A stretch of DNA of 64,000 nt from an uncultured Pelagibacteraceae bacterium (lineage in GTDB: Bacteria > Pseudomonadota > Alphaproteobacteria > Pelagibacterales > Pelagibacteraceae): NCBI GenBank assembly GCA_902539235.1, contig CACBIC010000001.1, forward strand, positions 1 through 64,000, given 5' to 3'. Shown here in pieces: positions 1 through 9,251 of the stretch. The notes beneath the pieces are model-generated. The model made no database searches. It was not told the origin of the DNA and saw only the letters and a program-made list of their open reading frames with translations. The position numbers and the translations under genes are program-made. The number at the start of each line of letters is the position of its first letter. Position 1 is the first letter of the stretch.

Positions 1-2
1 AT

Positions 3-53
3 CCATTATTCTCATCATTTATAAAGGCTGCTAAAATCAATTCAAAAAAATGA
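3..53 (+). CDS. pyrG: CTP synthase, C-terminal fragment (runs in from left of window)
   Basis: Frame from nt 3 reads PLFSSFIKAAKINSKK*, typical PyrG C-terminus; stop overlaps the kdsA ATG (ATGA at 50-53); not in the ORF track because it is short. Confidence 0.75.
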   Translation, partial: PLFSSFIKAAKINSKK

Positions 54-439
54 AAAATCATAAAGTTAAATGCTCTAATTTTGAGATCGCTAATGATAAA
101 CCATTTACTTTAATTGCCGGTCCTTGCCAGCTTGAAAGCGAAGAACATGCTTTAAAGATTTCAACTGAATTAAAAAAAATTACAAGCGAACTAGGTATAA
201 ACCTTATTTACAAAACTTCATTTGATAAAGCTAACAGAACAAGCCTTAAAGGCAAAAGGGGTTTGGGTTTAGAAAAATCTCTGCCAATATTTGATAAGAT
301 AAGAAAAGAAGTCGGTGTTCCAATTTTAACAGATGTTCACACTTCAGAACAATGCTCCATTGTTGCGAAGCACGTGGATATTTTACAAATTCCAGCTTTT
401 ATATTAAGGCAAACAATGAAATACTTTATTGGAAATTGA
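50..439 (+). pseudogene. kdsA: 3-deoxy-8-phosphooctulonate synthase, N-terminal half only (truncated at ~415)
   Basis: LIAGPCQLESEEHAL, YKTSFDKANRTS, GLEKSLPIFDKIRKEVGVPILTDVH, DILQIPAFxxRQT are KdsA motifs; homology stops after RQT, protein is 129 aa instead of about 280. Confidence 0.85.
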
Positions 440-1607
440 AAAGTTAGGTATAACAATCAACGACAATGCGCTTAGAAATATTATTAAAAATGACCAGCAA
501 TTTTTCAAAGATGGAAAATTTTCTAGAACAGAGTATGAAAAATTTCTTATTACGGCTGGGGTCAATGCTCCGCGGTTCGAAGAAAATATTGTTGAACAAG
601 AAAAGAGAAGGCAATTTTTAAGCTCTTTATCGGGGGGAATAGTTGTGCCACAAATGTTAGTTGAAAAAGAGTATCAAAAGGAAAATCAAACCAAAACTAT
701 CAAATATATTGATCTTGATAAGTATTATTCAAAAAATAAACCATCTAATAAAAATATGAAAGAACTTTATGAGAGGAATAAAGATGTTTTTTTCTCAGAG
801 TTCAAAAAAATTCAATACGCTGAGATTACTCCAGCAAAAATTACTGGAAGTAAAGAATATGATGAAAGTTTTTTTAAACAATTAGATATTATTGAAAATA
901 ATGTTTTGGATGGGCAATCTTTTGCTGAGACGGTTCAAAACGATAATTTAGAAATTATTTTAATTGAAAGAATTAATTCAAAAAAAGAGGACGAAAATAA
1001 AACTAAAATAAAAAACTTACCAGATGACTTATTTAAAAAAATATATAATTTAAGCTCAATCAAATCTCCTGAAATAATAAATTTTAATAATAAATTCTAT
1101 ATAGCTGAAATTTCTAATATTGAAAAAAAAACCCGATCATTTAATGATCCTGAGGTACAAGAGGCATTAATCGCTCAATTAAATTTTAAGAATAAAATTG
1201 AAAAAAATAACTCGATACTTAAAGATTTAAGTATGGGTGCCTTTAATAAAGAAAGATACGAAAAATTCGCTTTAGATAATCAGTTAGATATTAAAGATTA
1301 TCAAATTAAAGATTTAAAGCAAAATGAAATATTTACTGAGGGTATAATTAAGAGAATATTTTTAGCAAAAGATGGAGAAATTGAATTAATTACAAATAAT
1401 ACTTTAACTAAAAATTTTTTAATCCTAGCTATAAAAAGCGATTATAAAAAAATAAAAAAAGGTAGTAATGAATATGAACAATATGAAGCTAAAGCTCGTT
1501 TAAATTTGATAAATAAGATTTATCAATCTCATGATAGTAACCTTAATGAAAAATATAAAGTAGAATTAAATCAGAGAACAATAGATAGAGTTAAAAATTC
1601 ATTTTAA
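429..1607 (+). pseudogene. ppiD: PpiD/SurA-type peptidyl-prolyl isomerase lacking its N-terminal membrane anchor (5'-truncated at the junction with kdsA)
   Basis: LEIEKLGITINDNALRNIIKND..F..GKFSRTEYEKFL is an internal PpiD/SurA_N motif; the usual N-terminal TM segment is absent; ORF begins with TTG directly after kdsA homology ends. Confidence 0.75.
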
Positions 1608-3064
1608 TGCAATTAAATATTAGCTTTAACGATTTTAAAAAAAAACACTCGAAAAAAACTGATCAAATTTTATTTAAATCTTTAAACTGCAGGAATTATC
1701 ATAGAGTTGAAAATTTGTATAAATTTCTTTTAGCAGAAAAAAATAGCTTTATATTTGAGTCAGTTGAAAAAGGTGTCAATCGAGGTAGATATACAATAAT
1801 TGGTCTTAATCCAGACAAAATTTGGGATATTAAAAATAATACAGTTACATTAAGTATTAATAAGAAAAAAACTAAGATTAAGACTAATCCCTTAAAATAT
1901 TTAAATAAACTTATTAAGGAATTTAAAATTAAAATTCCAAAGCAATTACCCTCTATGGGTTCAATGTTAGTTGGTTATTTTTCTTATGATATTATTCGTT
2001 ACATAGAGAAGATACCAAATAAATGCAAAGATGATTTAAAGATTCCTGATGTGAGACTTTGCCGGCCAAAAAATTTAATAATTTATGATAATTTAAAAAA
2101 AAAAATACATTATATAGAAAATGTATATGCGGATGTTAAAATTAAAAATTATAAAGAAACTTACGATTCTATTCTAAAAAGGTTTGAGTTATATAAAAGT
2201 TTTGAAAATATTAAACTTCCAGATCAATTTACTTTCAAGCCTAATAAAAATTTAGTAAAATCTAACACTGCAAAAAATAAGTTTAAATTATTAGTTAAAA
2301 AAGCAAAAAATTACATTAAAAAAGGTGATATTTTTCAAGTTGTACTGAGTCAAAGATTTGAGAGAAAAATAAATAAAAGACCTATTGAAATTTATAATCA
2401 TTTAAGAAAGTCAAACCCGTCCCCTTTTATGTTTTATTTTAATTATGAAGACTTTAATGTTTTAGGAAGTAGTCCAGAAATATTAGTTAGACTTAGAAAG
2501 GGCGAAGTTACTATCAGACCCATCGCTGGCACAAGACCAAGAGGAAAAAATATTAAAGAAGATAAAAAATACATGATTGATTTACTTAGAGATAGGAAGG
2601 AATTAGCTGAACATCTTATGTTATTAGATCTTGGCAGAAACGATGTAGGCAAGGTTTCAAAGGTAAATACTGTAAAAGTTACCGAAAAATTTAAGGTGGA
2701 AAAGTATTCGCATGTTATGCACATTGTTTCAAATGTAGTTGGAAAATTTAATAAAAAACTTTCAATTTTTGAAACACTTTTATCAGGTTTTCCAGCAGGC
2801 ACAGTAAGTGGTGCTCCAAAAATACGAGCAATGGAAATCATTGATGAGCTTGAAAAAAATAGAAGAAAATTATATGCGGGCGGTATCGGTTACTTCACTC
2901 CGAATAATGAATTTGACACATGTATCGCTTTAAGGACAGCTCTAATCAAAAACGACAAGTTTTACGTTCAAGCTGGTGCTGGAATTGTTGCTGATAGCAA
3001 ACCAGAGAAAGAATATACTGAAACAGTTAATAAAGCCAAAGCTTTAATGAAAGCAGTTGATTAA
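1607..3064 (+). CDS. trpE: Anthranilate synthase component I
   Basis: PIAGTRPRGKN, DLGRNDVGKVS, FPAGTVSGAPKIRAMEIIDELE, AGAGIVADSKPEKEY chorismate-binding motifs. Confidence 0.97.
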   Translation: MQLNISFNDFKKKHSKKTDQILFKSLNCRNYHRVENLYKFLLAEKNSFIFESVEKGVNRGRYTIIGLNPDKIWDIKNNTVTLSINKKKTKIKTNPLKYLNKLIKEFKIKIPKQLPSMGSMLVGYFSYDIIRYIEKIPNKCKDDLKIPDVRLCRPKNLIIYDNLKKKIHYIENVYADVKIKNYKETYDSILKRFELYKSFENIKLPDQFTFKPNKNLVKSNTAKNKFKLLVKKAKNYIKKGDIFQVVLSQRFERKINKRPIEIYNHLRKSNPSPFMFYFNYEDFNVLGSSPEILVRLRKGEVTIRPIAGTRPRGKNIKEDKKYMIDLLRDRKELAEHLMLLDLGRNDVGKVSKVNTVKVTEKFKVEKYSHVMHIVSNVVGKFNKKLSIFETLLSGFPAGTVSGAPKIRAMEIIDELEKNRRKLYAGGIGYFTPNNEFDTCIALRTALIKNDKFYVQAGAGIVADSKPEKEYTETVNKAKALMKAVD

Positions 3065-3631
3065 ATGAAAATTTTATTAATAGATAATTACGATAGTTTT
3101 ACTTACAATTTATTCCATTACATTTCAAAGATTAGGAAAAACGTAGAGGTAGTTAGAAATGATAAGATAGACGGAAAAACTATCTTAAAAAGGAAATATG
3201 ATAAAATAGTAATATCCCCCGGCCCCGGTAATCCTAATCAAGCCGGTAATTGTCTCAAAATTGTAAATGCAGTTTACAAAAAAATTCCAATTCTTGGGGT
3301 TTGTTTGGGTCATCAAATAATTGGCCAAGTTTTTGGAGGTAAAATTGTAAATGCTAAAAATTTAATGCACGGAAAAACCAGCAAAATTAAGCATAATAAA
3401 ATAGGTTTATTCAAGAATATTCAAAATAATTTTGAGGCTACTAGATATCATAGCCTAGTGGTAGATCGTAAAAAATTCCCGAAAAAACTCATAATTACTG
3501 CTGAAACTAATAATAAAACAATTATGGGATTAATGCATAAAGATTACAATATACATGGCTTTCAATTTCATCCTGAGAGTATAAGTACAAAGGTAGGAAT
3601 GAAATTAATTAAAAATTTTATAACTAATTAA
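3065..3631 (+). CDS. trpG: Anthranilate synthase component II (glutamine amidotransferase)
   Basis: DNYDSFTYNL, SPGPGNP, GVCLGHQ, GFQFHPES motifs; directly follows trpE. Confidence 0.96.
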   Translation: MKILLIDNYDSFTYNLFHYISKIRKNVEVVRNDKIDGKTILKRKYDKIVISPGPGNPNQAGNCLKIVNAVYKKIPILGVCLGHQIIGQVFGGKIVNAKNLMHGKTSKIKHNKIGLFKNIQNNFEATRYHSLVVDRKKFPKKLIITAETNNKTIMGLMHKDYNIHGFQFHPESISTKVGMKLIKNFITN

Positions 3632-3632
3632 A

Positions 3633-4628
3633 ATGACAAATTTAATTGATATTTTAAAAAATGGTAAAAATCTTTCATTTGATGAAAGTAAAACTCTTTT
3701 TAATGAGCTTATGGAAGGAAAATATAACGATAGTGCAATCATAGAAATATTAGAGTCCCTTTCAAAAAAAGGTGAAACTAAAGATGAATTGGCTGGGGGA
3801 ATTTTTGTTTTAAGAGAAAAGGCAACAAAAGTAGATGCTGATCAAAATACAGTTGATACATGCGGAACAGGTGGAGATGGACAAAATTCATTAAATATTT
3901 CTACTGCAGCTGCAATTGTTTTAGCAAGTTTGGGAGTAAAGGTTGCTAAACATGGTAATAAAGCCGTTTCCTCGAATTGTGGTTCAGCTGATGTGTTAGA
4001 GGCCCTTAAAATTAATATAAACTTAAAACCTAATGAAGCTGAAGAGAGTATAAAAAAATTCAATTTTGCATTTATGTTTGCTCCTAATTACCATTCAGCG
4101 ATGAAATATGTTGGGCCTGCTAGAAAGAAAATGGGAAAGAAAACAATTTTTAATTTAATTGGACCTTTAAGCAGTCCTGCCCAAATAAAAAGGCAAGTCG
4201 TTGGAGTGTTTCATAAAAAATGGATGAAACCTTTTGCAGAGGCACTGAAAGATAATGGTGTTATCCATGCGTACATAGTTCATAGCGATGATGGTATGGA
4301 TGAGATCTCACCTTTTGCAAAAACAAGCGTAGTTGAACTTAAAGATAAAAAAATTAAAGAATTTATCATTGACCCAAAAACTTTAGGTATTAATTGTAAA
4401 GATAAAGAAAGTTTAAAAGGAAAAAATGCTGAATATAATTCGGAAAAAATAATAGAAATTTTTAAAGGAAAAAAAAATGAATTTTCCCAGTCTGTTGCTC
4501 TTAATGTCGCTGCAGGATTAATTGTTTCAGGTAAGGAAACTGATTTTAAAACAGCATTTGAAATAGCTACAAAACATTTAAATTCAGGAAACGTGTTCCA
4601 ACACTTAACTAAGATTCAATCTTATTAA
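3633..4628 (+). CDS. trpD: Anthranilate phosphoribosyltransferase
   Basis: DTCGTGGDG, KHGNKAVSSNCGSAD, FNLIGPLSSP motifs. Confidence 0.97.
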   Translation: MTNLIDILKNGKNLSFDESKTLFNELMEGKYNDSAIIEILESLSKKGETKDELAGGIFVLREKATKVDADQNTVDTCGTGGDGQNSLNISTAAAIVLASLGVKVAKHGNKAVSSNCGSADVLEALKININLKPNEAEESIKKFNFAFMFAPNYHSAMKYVGPARKKMGKKTIFNLIGPLSSPAQIKRQVVGVFHKKWMKPFAEALKDNGVIHAYIVHSDDGMDEISPFAKTSVVELKDKKIKEFIIDPKTLGINCKDKESLKGKNAEYNSEKIIEIFKGKKNEFSQSVALNVAAGLIVSGKETDFKTAFEIATKHLNSGNVFQHLTKIQSY

Positions 4629-5419
4629 TGACAAATATTTTAGAAAAAATTATTGAGGAAAAAAAACAATCTTTAATATTAACTAAAAAGGAGAAATCTT
4701 TTGATGTTTTAGAAAAAAATATTAAAGTACAAAATTTTTTTAATTTTAAAGAGACTATCCAAAACAATAAAGGTATTTCATTAATTTCAGAAATAAAAAA
4801 AGCTAGCCCATCAGCTGGAATTCTAATTAATGATTTTAATCATTTAGACATAGCTAAAATGTACATAAATAACGGCGCTACTTGTCTTTCTGTATTGACG
4901 GAGGAAAAGTATTTTTTAGGTAAATTAGACTATATTCAAGACATTAAAAAAAAATTTAAAATACCAATCTTAGCAAAAGATTTTTTTATAGACCCCTATC
5001 AAATCGCTTTATCTAAAAGCTATGGCTGTGACTGTATATTAATAATTATAGCTGCTCTAAACGGCAGCCAAGCTGATGAAATTTATTCAGAGGCATTAAA
5101 ACACAATTTATCTGTAATAGTTGAAGTACATAATCAAAAAGAGGCTGAAATGGCTTTAAAATATGATCAGGCCTTAATTGGGATTAATAATAGAAATTTA
5201 AAAACACTTGAGGTTTCTCTAAATAATACAATTTCAATTTTTGAAATAATTAAAACACATAAAGGACCAATTATTTCTGAAAGCGGAATTAAAAATGAAG
5301 ATGATGCAAAATATATTTACGAAAAAACTGGAATTAAAAATTTTTTAATTGGAGAATCACTTTTAAAATCCGACAAACCTGATGAATTAATGCGAAAATT
5401 AATTCAAATTTCTCAATAA
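4628..5419 (+). CDS. trpC: Indole-3-glycerol phosphate synthase
   Basis: SEIKKASPSAG, LTEEKYFLG, ILAKDFFIDPYQ, IGINNRNL, ISESGI motifs. Confidence 0.97.
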   Translation: MTNILEKIIEEKKQSLILTKKEKSFDVLEKNIKVQNFFNFKETIQNNKGISLISEIKKASPSAGILINDFNHLDIAKMYINNGATCLSVLTEEKYFLGKLDYIQDIKKKFKIPILAKDFFIDPYQIALSKSYGCDCILIIIAALNGSQADEIYSEALKHNLSVIVEVHNQKEAEMALKYDQALIGINNRNLKTLEVSLNNTISIFEIIKTHKGPIISESGIKNEDDAKYIYEKTGIKNFLIGESLLKSDKPDELMRKLIQISQ

Positions 5420-5452
5420 ACTAGCCGCTTTTTTGAAGTTGTAATTTAAAAA

Positions 5453-5467
5453 GAACTTTTATAGAAC
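5453..5467 (+). promoter_or_regulatory. LexA/SOS box, GAAC-N7-GAAC, upstream of lexA
   Basis: Sequence gaac ttttata gaac is an exact match to the alphaproteobacterial SOS box GAACN7GAAC, 22 nt before the ATG at 5490. Confidence 0.8.
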
Positions 5468-5489
5468 ATTAATGTACGAGGTTTGTTCT

Positions 5490-6164
5490 ATGCTTACAAA
5501 AAAACAAAAAAACTTATTAATATTTATCAATAAGAAGATTAGATCTTCTGGCATTTCTCCGTCATACGAAGAAATGAAGAATTCACTCAACCTCAAGTCG
5601 AAATCTGGAATACATAGGTTAATTTCTGCTTTAGAAGAAAGAGGTTTCGTTAAAAGATTAGCACATAAAGCAAGAGCGTTGGAAGTAGTAAAACTGCCTG
5701 AAAATGCAAGCGCTAACGATATATTTAATACATTTACTCCAAGTGTAATTAAAGGTGGTCTAGACAAAAACGACAATAAATCTACAGATGTTTCTGTATT
5801 AGGAAGTATCGCTGCTGGTACGCCAATAGAAGCTATCCAACAAGAAGTAGATAGAGTTGCTCTACCAGAAGATTTACAAAATAATGGTGAACATTATGGT
5901 TTAAAAGTAAAAGGTGACTCAATGATAGAAGCAGGTATCGCTGATGGAGATACGGTAATTATCAAAAAGGTTTCTAATGTCGATAATGGTCAAATTGCAG
6001 TTGTATTAATCGATGATCAGGAAGCTACTTTGAAAAGAGTTAGAAAAAAAGGTAACACTATTGCTCTTGAAGCGGCAAACAGAAATTATGGAACAAAAAT
6101 TTATGCTGCTAGCAGAATAAAAATTCAAGGCAAACTTGTTTCTTTATATAGAAACTTTCACTAA
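5490..6164 (+). CDS. lexA: LexA repressor (start likely ATG 5490; ORF track opens at 5472)
   Basis: MLTKKQKNLLIFI HTH N-terminus, IAAG cleavage site, GDSM serine, ATLKR lysine; GAGG Shine-Dalgarno 5' of 5490. Confidence 0.95.
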   Translation: MLTKKQKNLLIFINKKIRSSGISPSYEEMKNSLNLKSKSGIHRLISALEERGFVKRLAHKARALEVVKLPENASANDIFNTFTPSVIKGGLDKNDNKSTDVSVLGSIAAGTPIEAIQQEVDRVALPEDLQNNGEHYGLKVKGDSMIEAGIADGDTVIIKKVSNVDNGQIAVVLIDDQEATLKRVRKKGNTIALEAANRNYGTKIYAASRIKIQGKLVSLYRNFH

Positions 6165-6183
6165 AATAGTCTAATTAATAGGA

Positions 6184-7572
6184 ATGTCTTTTAATTGTAG
6201 GTTTGCGCCCTCTCCTACTGGGCCTCTTCACATAGGCGGCGTTCGAACAGCCTTATTCAATTGGCTTTTAGCTAAAAAAAACAAGGGTAAATATTTTCTT
6301 AGAATAGAAGATACTGACAAAGAAAGATCTAAAGATGAATTCAAAAAACAAATTATTTCATCTTTGGCTTGGCTTGGAATTGAACATGATGGAGATGAAT
6401 ATATACAATCTAAAAATATATCTAAACACGTTGAAGTTGCAGAAGAACTACTTAAAAAAGGTTTTGCTTATAAATGTTATTGTTCTGAGGAAGAAATTAA
6501 TGAACAAAAAGAAAAATGTAAAAAACAAGGAATACCGTATGTTTATAATAGAAAATGGAGAGATGCTAAAGATTTAAAAATTCCAGACAGAGTAAAACCA
6601 GTAATAAGATTTAAAAGTAAAATATCAGGAAATACGATTATAAAAGATTTAGTACAAGGGGATAGAAATATTTCAAATTCTACTATTGAGGATTTTGTAA
6701 TTTTAAGAAAAGATAATACGCCAACATACCAGCTATCAGCCACGGTTGATGACCATGAAATGAAAATAACTCATGTTATTAGAGGAGATGATCATATGAT
6801 TAACTCTTTTAAACAGAGACAAATTTACGAAGCCATGGGTTGGGATGTTCCAAACTTTGCACACATTCCTTTAATTCATAGTGAACAAGGAAAAAAATTA
6901 TCAAAAAGAGATAATGCTTCCACTCTTGAGGATTATATTAAGATAGGGGTTATTTCAGATGCTTTGAGGAATTATTTATTAAGATTGGGATGGTCTTACA
7001 AAGATAAAGAAATTTTTACGAAGCAGGAAAGTATTGACTTATTTGATCTAAATGGTGTTGGTAAATCTCCTTCAAAATTAGATATGAATAGGATTTATTC
7101 AATAAATGAGACATATATTAAGAGTATCGATCAGAAAGATCTTTTTAATTTTTTTAAAGAATACGTTTCAAAATACAAAAAACCTTTAAATCAATCAAAA
7201 GAGAGTATTCTTTTAAAATCTATGGGTTTTTTAAAAAATAAGGCAAAAACTCTAGAGGATATTTGGAATAATGCTCAATACATTATCAAAGATAAAATTG
7301 AGATTAGCGCAGATGATAAAAAGTTAATTGATGATTTATCAAAAAAAATAATAACTGAGTTTATAAATGAGTATGAAAAACTTTCCTCATTATCTAGAGA
7401 AACTTTAGAACCTTTAATTAAGTCTTTAATTGATAAACATAAAACTAATTTTAAAGGTGTAGGACAACCTTTAAGGATAGCGCTAGTTGGATCAAGATTT
7501 GGGCCTGGTCTTTATGATGTTATTCTCTCATTAGATAAGGCTGAAGTACTAAAAAGACTAAAACAAATTTAA
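6184..7572 (+). CDS. gltX: Glutamyl-tRNA synthetase
   Basis: FAPSPTGPLHIGGVRTALFNWL (HIGH), GKKLSKRD (KMSKS). Confidence 0.96.
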   Translation: MSFNCRFAPSPTGPLHIGGVRTALFNWLLAKKNKGKYFLRIEDTDKERSKDEFKKQIISSLAWLGIEHDGDEYIQSKNISKHVEVAEELLKKGFAYKCYCSEEEINEQKEKCKKQGIPYVYNRKWRDAKDLKIPDRVKPVIRFKSKISGNTIIKDLVQGDRNISNSTIEDFVILRKDNTPTYQLSATVDDHEMKITHVIRGDDHMINSFKQRQIYEAMGWDVPNFAHIPLIHSEQGKKLSKRDNASTLEDYIKIGVISDALRNYLLRLGWSYKDKEIFTKQESIDLFDLNGVGKSPSKLDMNRIYSINETYIKSIDQKDLFNFFKEYVSKYKKPLNQSKESILLKSMGFLKNKAKTLEDIWNNAQYIIKDKIEISADDKKLIDDLSKKIITEFINEYEKLSSLSRETLEPLIKSLIDKHKTNFKGVGQPLRIALVGSRFGPGLYDVILSLDKAEVLKRLKQI

Positions 7573-8339
7573 TGAAAGACGCGGTATCTTTCAGAACAAG
7601 AAAAACTTCTATTTACGATAAAAAATCTAATACTCCTTTTAAAATTAGTAGGTCTAAATTTTTCAACTTTATGAGCTGTAAAAGGTGCTTTTATTTAGAT
7701 CGTGTAAAAGGACTAAAAGAACCCTCAATGCCTGGATGGGCTCTCAACGTTGCAGTCGACGAGTTATTAAAGAAAGAATTTGATCAGTATAGAAAAGAAC
7801 AAAAACCCCATCCAATTATGGTTAAGCATAATTTAAACTTTGTACCTTATCAACACAAAGACTTAGATAATTGGAGAAATTCTTTGAAGGGTGGAATTTC
7901 ATATTTAGATGAAAAAACTAATCTTATAATTCACGGAGGTATTGATGATATTTGGTTTGATTTAAATGAAAAAAAATTAGTTGTTGTAGATTATAAAGCC
8001 CAATCGTCAACTTATCCAGTAACAGTTTCTTCTTATCTCGATGCTGAATGGCATCTTAGTTATAAATTACAGATGGATATTTATGTTCATATCTTAAGAA
8101 AAATGAATTTTAAAGTTTCAGACCGAACTTTTTTTTATGTTTGTAATGGGGAGAAAACAAATAATAAATTTGATAATAAGATAGATTTTAAGACGACACT
8201 AATCCCATACCGAGTAAATACTGATTGGATAGAGAAAAAAATAATTGAAATGAAAGATGTTCTAAACTTAGATGAACCACCTAAAATTGAAAAAACTTGC
8301 GAAAAGTGTGCTTATCTTGAAGGTGGAAAGAAATTTTAA
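7572..8339 (+). CDS. PD-(D/E)XK nuclease-family protein, Cas4/RecB-like, with candidate Fe-S cysteines
   Basis: SKFFNFMSCKRCFYLDR N-terminus, GGIDDIWF...LVVVDYKAQS nuclease core, QMDIYVHIL helix, C-terminal CEKCAY cysteine pair. Confidence 0.75.
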   Translation: MKDAVSFRTRKTSIYDKKSNTPFKISRSKFFNFMSCKRCFYLDRVKGLKEPSMPGWALNVAVDELLKKEFDQYRKEQKPHPIMVKHNLNFVPYQHKDLDNWRNSLKGGISYLDEKTNLIIHGGIDDIWFDLNEKKLVVVDYKAQSSTYPVTVSSYLDAEWHLSYKLQMDIYVHILRKMNFKVSDRTFFYVCNGEKTNNKFDNKIDFKTTLIPYRVNTDWIEKKIIEMKDVLNLDEPPKIEKTCEKCAYLEGGKKF

Positions 8340-8340
8340 T

Positions 8341-8994
8341 TTATCTGTTATTATTTTCATCATCATTATTAGATGATTGATCTGTGTTAGATGATTGGTC
8401 TGTATTTTCTGATTGAGTTTCTTCTTGAGTAGTTTCTGTTGGTGTTTCCTCTTGAACTGGCTGTTCAGGTTCTTGCTGCGGTTCAGGTGTTGGTTCCTGT
8501 GATTGAGCTCTTGCAATATCTGCTGCACTTTGTGGAGATGGCTCTCTTCTCATAAAGAAATATATTCCAGCAGCAATTACTGCAATAGCACCTAGAATGT
8601 ACAACATGATATTTAAAATACTTAATCCTTCTTTTTCTTCTTCAATTGGTGTTTCTTCTGTAACTTGTTTCACCTCCTCTTCTTCAGGTTTAGCGTCTTG
8701 TTCTTGGTTGGCTTCAGCGTTAACTTGTTCTTTTGGCTCTTCAGTTTGAGGAGCTGGCTCAGGTTCTGGTTCCGGCTCAGGTTCTTTAGCTGGTTCTGGC
8801 TCAGGTTCTGGCTCTGGTTCAGGTTCAGGTTCTGGCTCTGGTTCCGGTTCTGGCTCTTTTTTAGGCTCAGGAGCAGGTGTTGAAACTTCAGTTTTAGGTG
8901 CTTGGGCTACGTCTTCTTTATTTTTAATTAAAGGATCTATTGCTCCTGTTACCACAAGAATTATACCAGCAGCTATAACTATAATCGGATCCAT
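8341..8994 (-). CDS. Glu-Pro-repeat membrane protein with two predicted TM segments
   Basis: N-terminal hydrophobic [17 protein letters not shown], long (EP)n region, second hydrophobic [26 protein letters not shown]-rich tail. Confidence 0.7.
   Translation of the reverse strand: MDPIIVIAAGIILVVTGAIDPLIKNKEDVAQAPKTEVSTPAPEPKKEPEPEPEPEPEPEPEPEPEPEPAKEPEPEPEPEPAPQTEEPKEQVNAEANQEQDAKPEEEEVKQVTEETPIEEEKEGLSILNIMLYILGAIAVIAAGIYFFMRREPSPQSAADIARAQSQEPTPEPQQEPEQPVQEETPTETTQEETQSENTDQSSNTDQSSNNDDENNNR
8752..8862 (-). repeat. Tandem GAACCN/GAGCC-type hexanucleotide repeat encoding (Glu-Pro)n
   Basis: + strand ggttctggctcaggttctggctctggttcaggttcaggttctgg...; codes EPEPEPEP on the - strand. Confidence 0.8.
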
Positions 8995-9128
8995 GAGTCG
9001 GATTCTAAACTTTTGGTTTATTAAATCACCTTTATATGTGAACGATTTGGGTGCTGTGTGAATAAAAAAATACGAAAATATAGAGATTTTAATGATAAAA
9101 TTTACTCAAAATTTGATAATATCAAATA

Positions 9129-9251
9129 ATGAATTCAATTTTTCTATTTTTTTTGACGGCATATATTATTTATTACCTTTTTAGACCTGTAACAAAAAAA
9201 GAAATAGAAAAATTCGAAAACCCTGATAATTGGTCAAATATGGGTCTTTAA
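9129..9251 (+). CDS. Small (40 aa) single-pass membrane protein candidate
   Basis: Uninterrupted ORF MNSIFLFFLTAYIIYYLFRPVTKKEIEKFENPDNWSNMGL*: hydrophobic N-terminus, charged tail; below the ORF-track length cutoff. Confidence 0.45.
   Translation: MNSIFLFFLTAYIIYYLFRPVTKKEIEKFENPDNWSNMGL

Noticed and set aside
50-1607. A genuine KdsA-PpiD fusion protein or novel domain architecture
   Set aside because: The two homology segments are in different frames separated by a stop; the KdsA frame ends at 439 and the PpiD frame has a stop at 417-419, so no fusion protein can be made.
1600-1610. trp leader peptide/attenuator before trpE
   Set aside because: trpE start overlaps the ppiD stop; there is no room for a leader.
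2443-2841. 132-aa - strand ORF inside trpE
   Set aside because: Antisense shadow of a conserved gene.
7572-8339. CRISPR-Cas system, prompted by the Cas4-like protein
   Set aside because: No direct-repeat/spacer array and no other cas genes in the window.
8268-8528. - strand 86-aa ORF overlapping the Glu-Pro gene in another frame
   Set aside because: Overlaps the better-supported 8341-8994 frame and is low complexity.
8665-8883. + strand ORF (Trp/Phe/Arg-rich, 72 aa) opposite the Glu-Pro gene
   Set aside because: Antisense translation of the EP repeat gives WFRFRFWL-type low-complexity sequence; no independent coding evidence.
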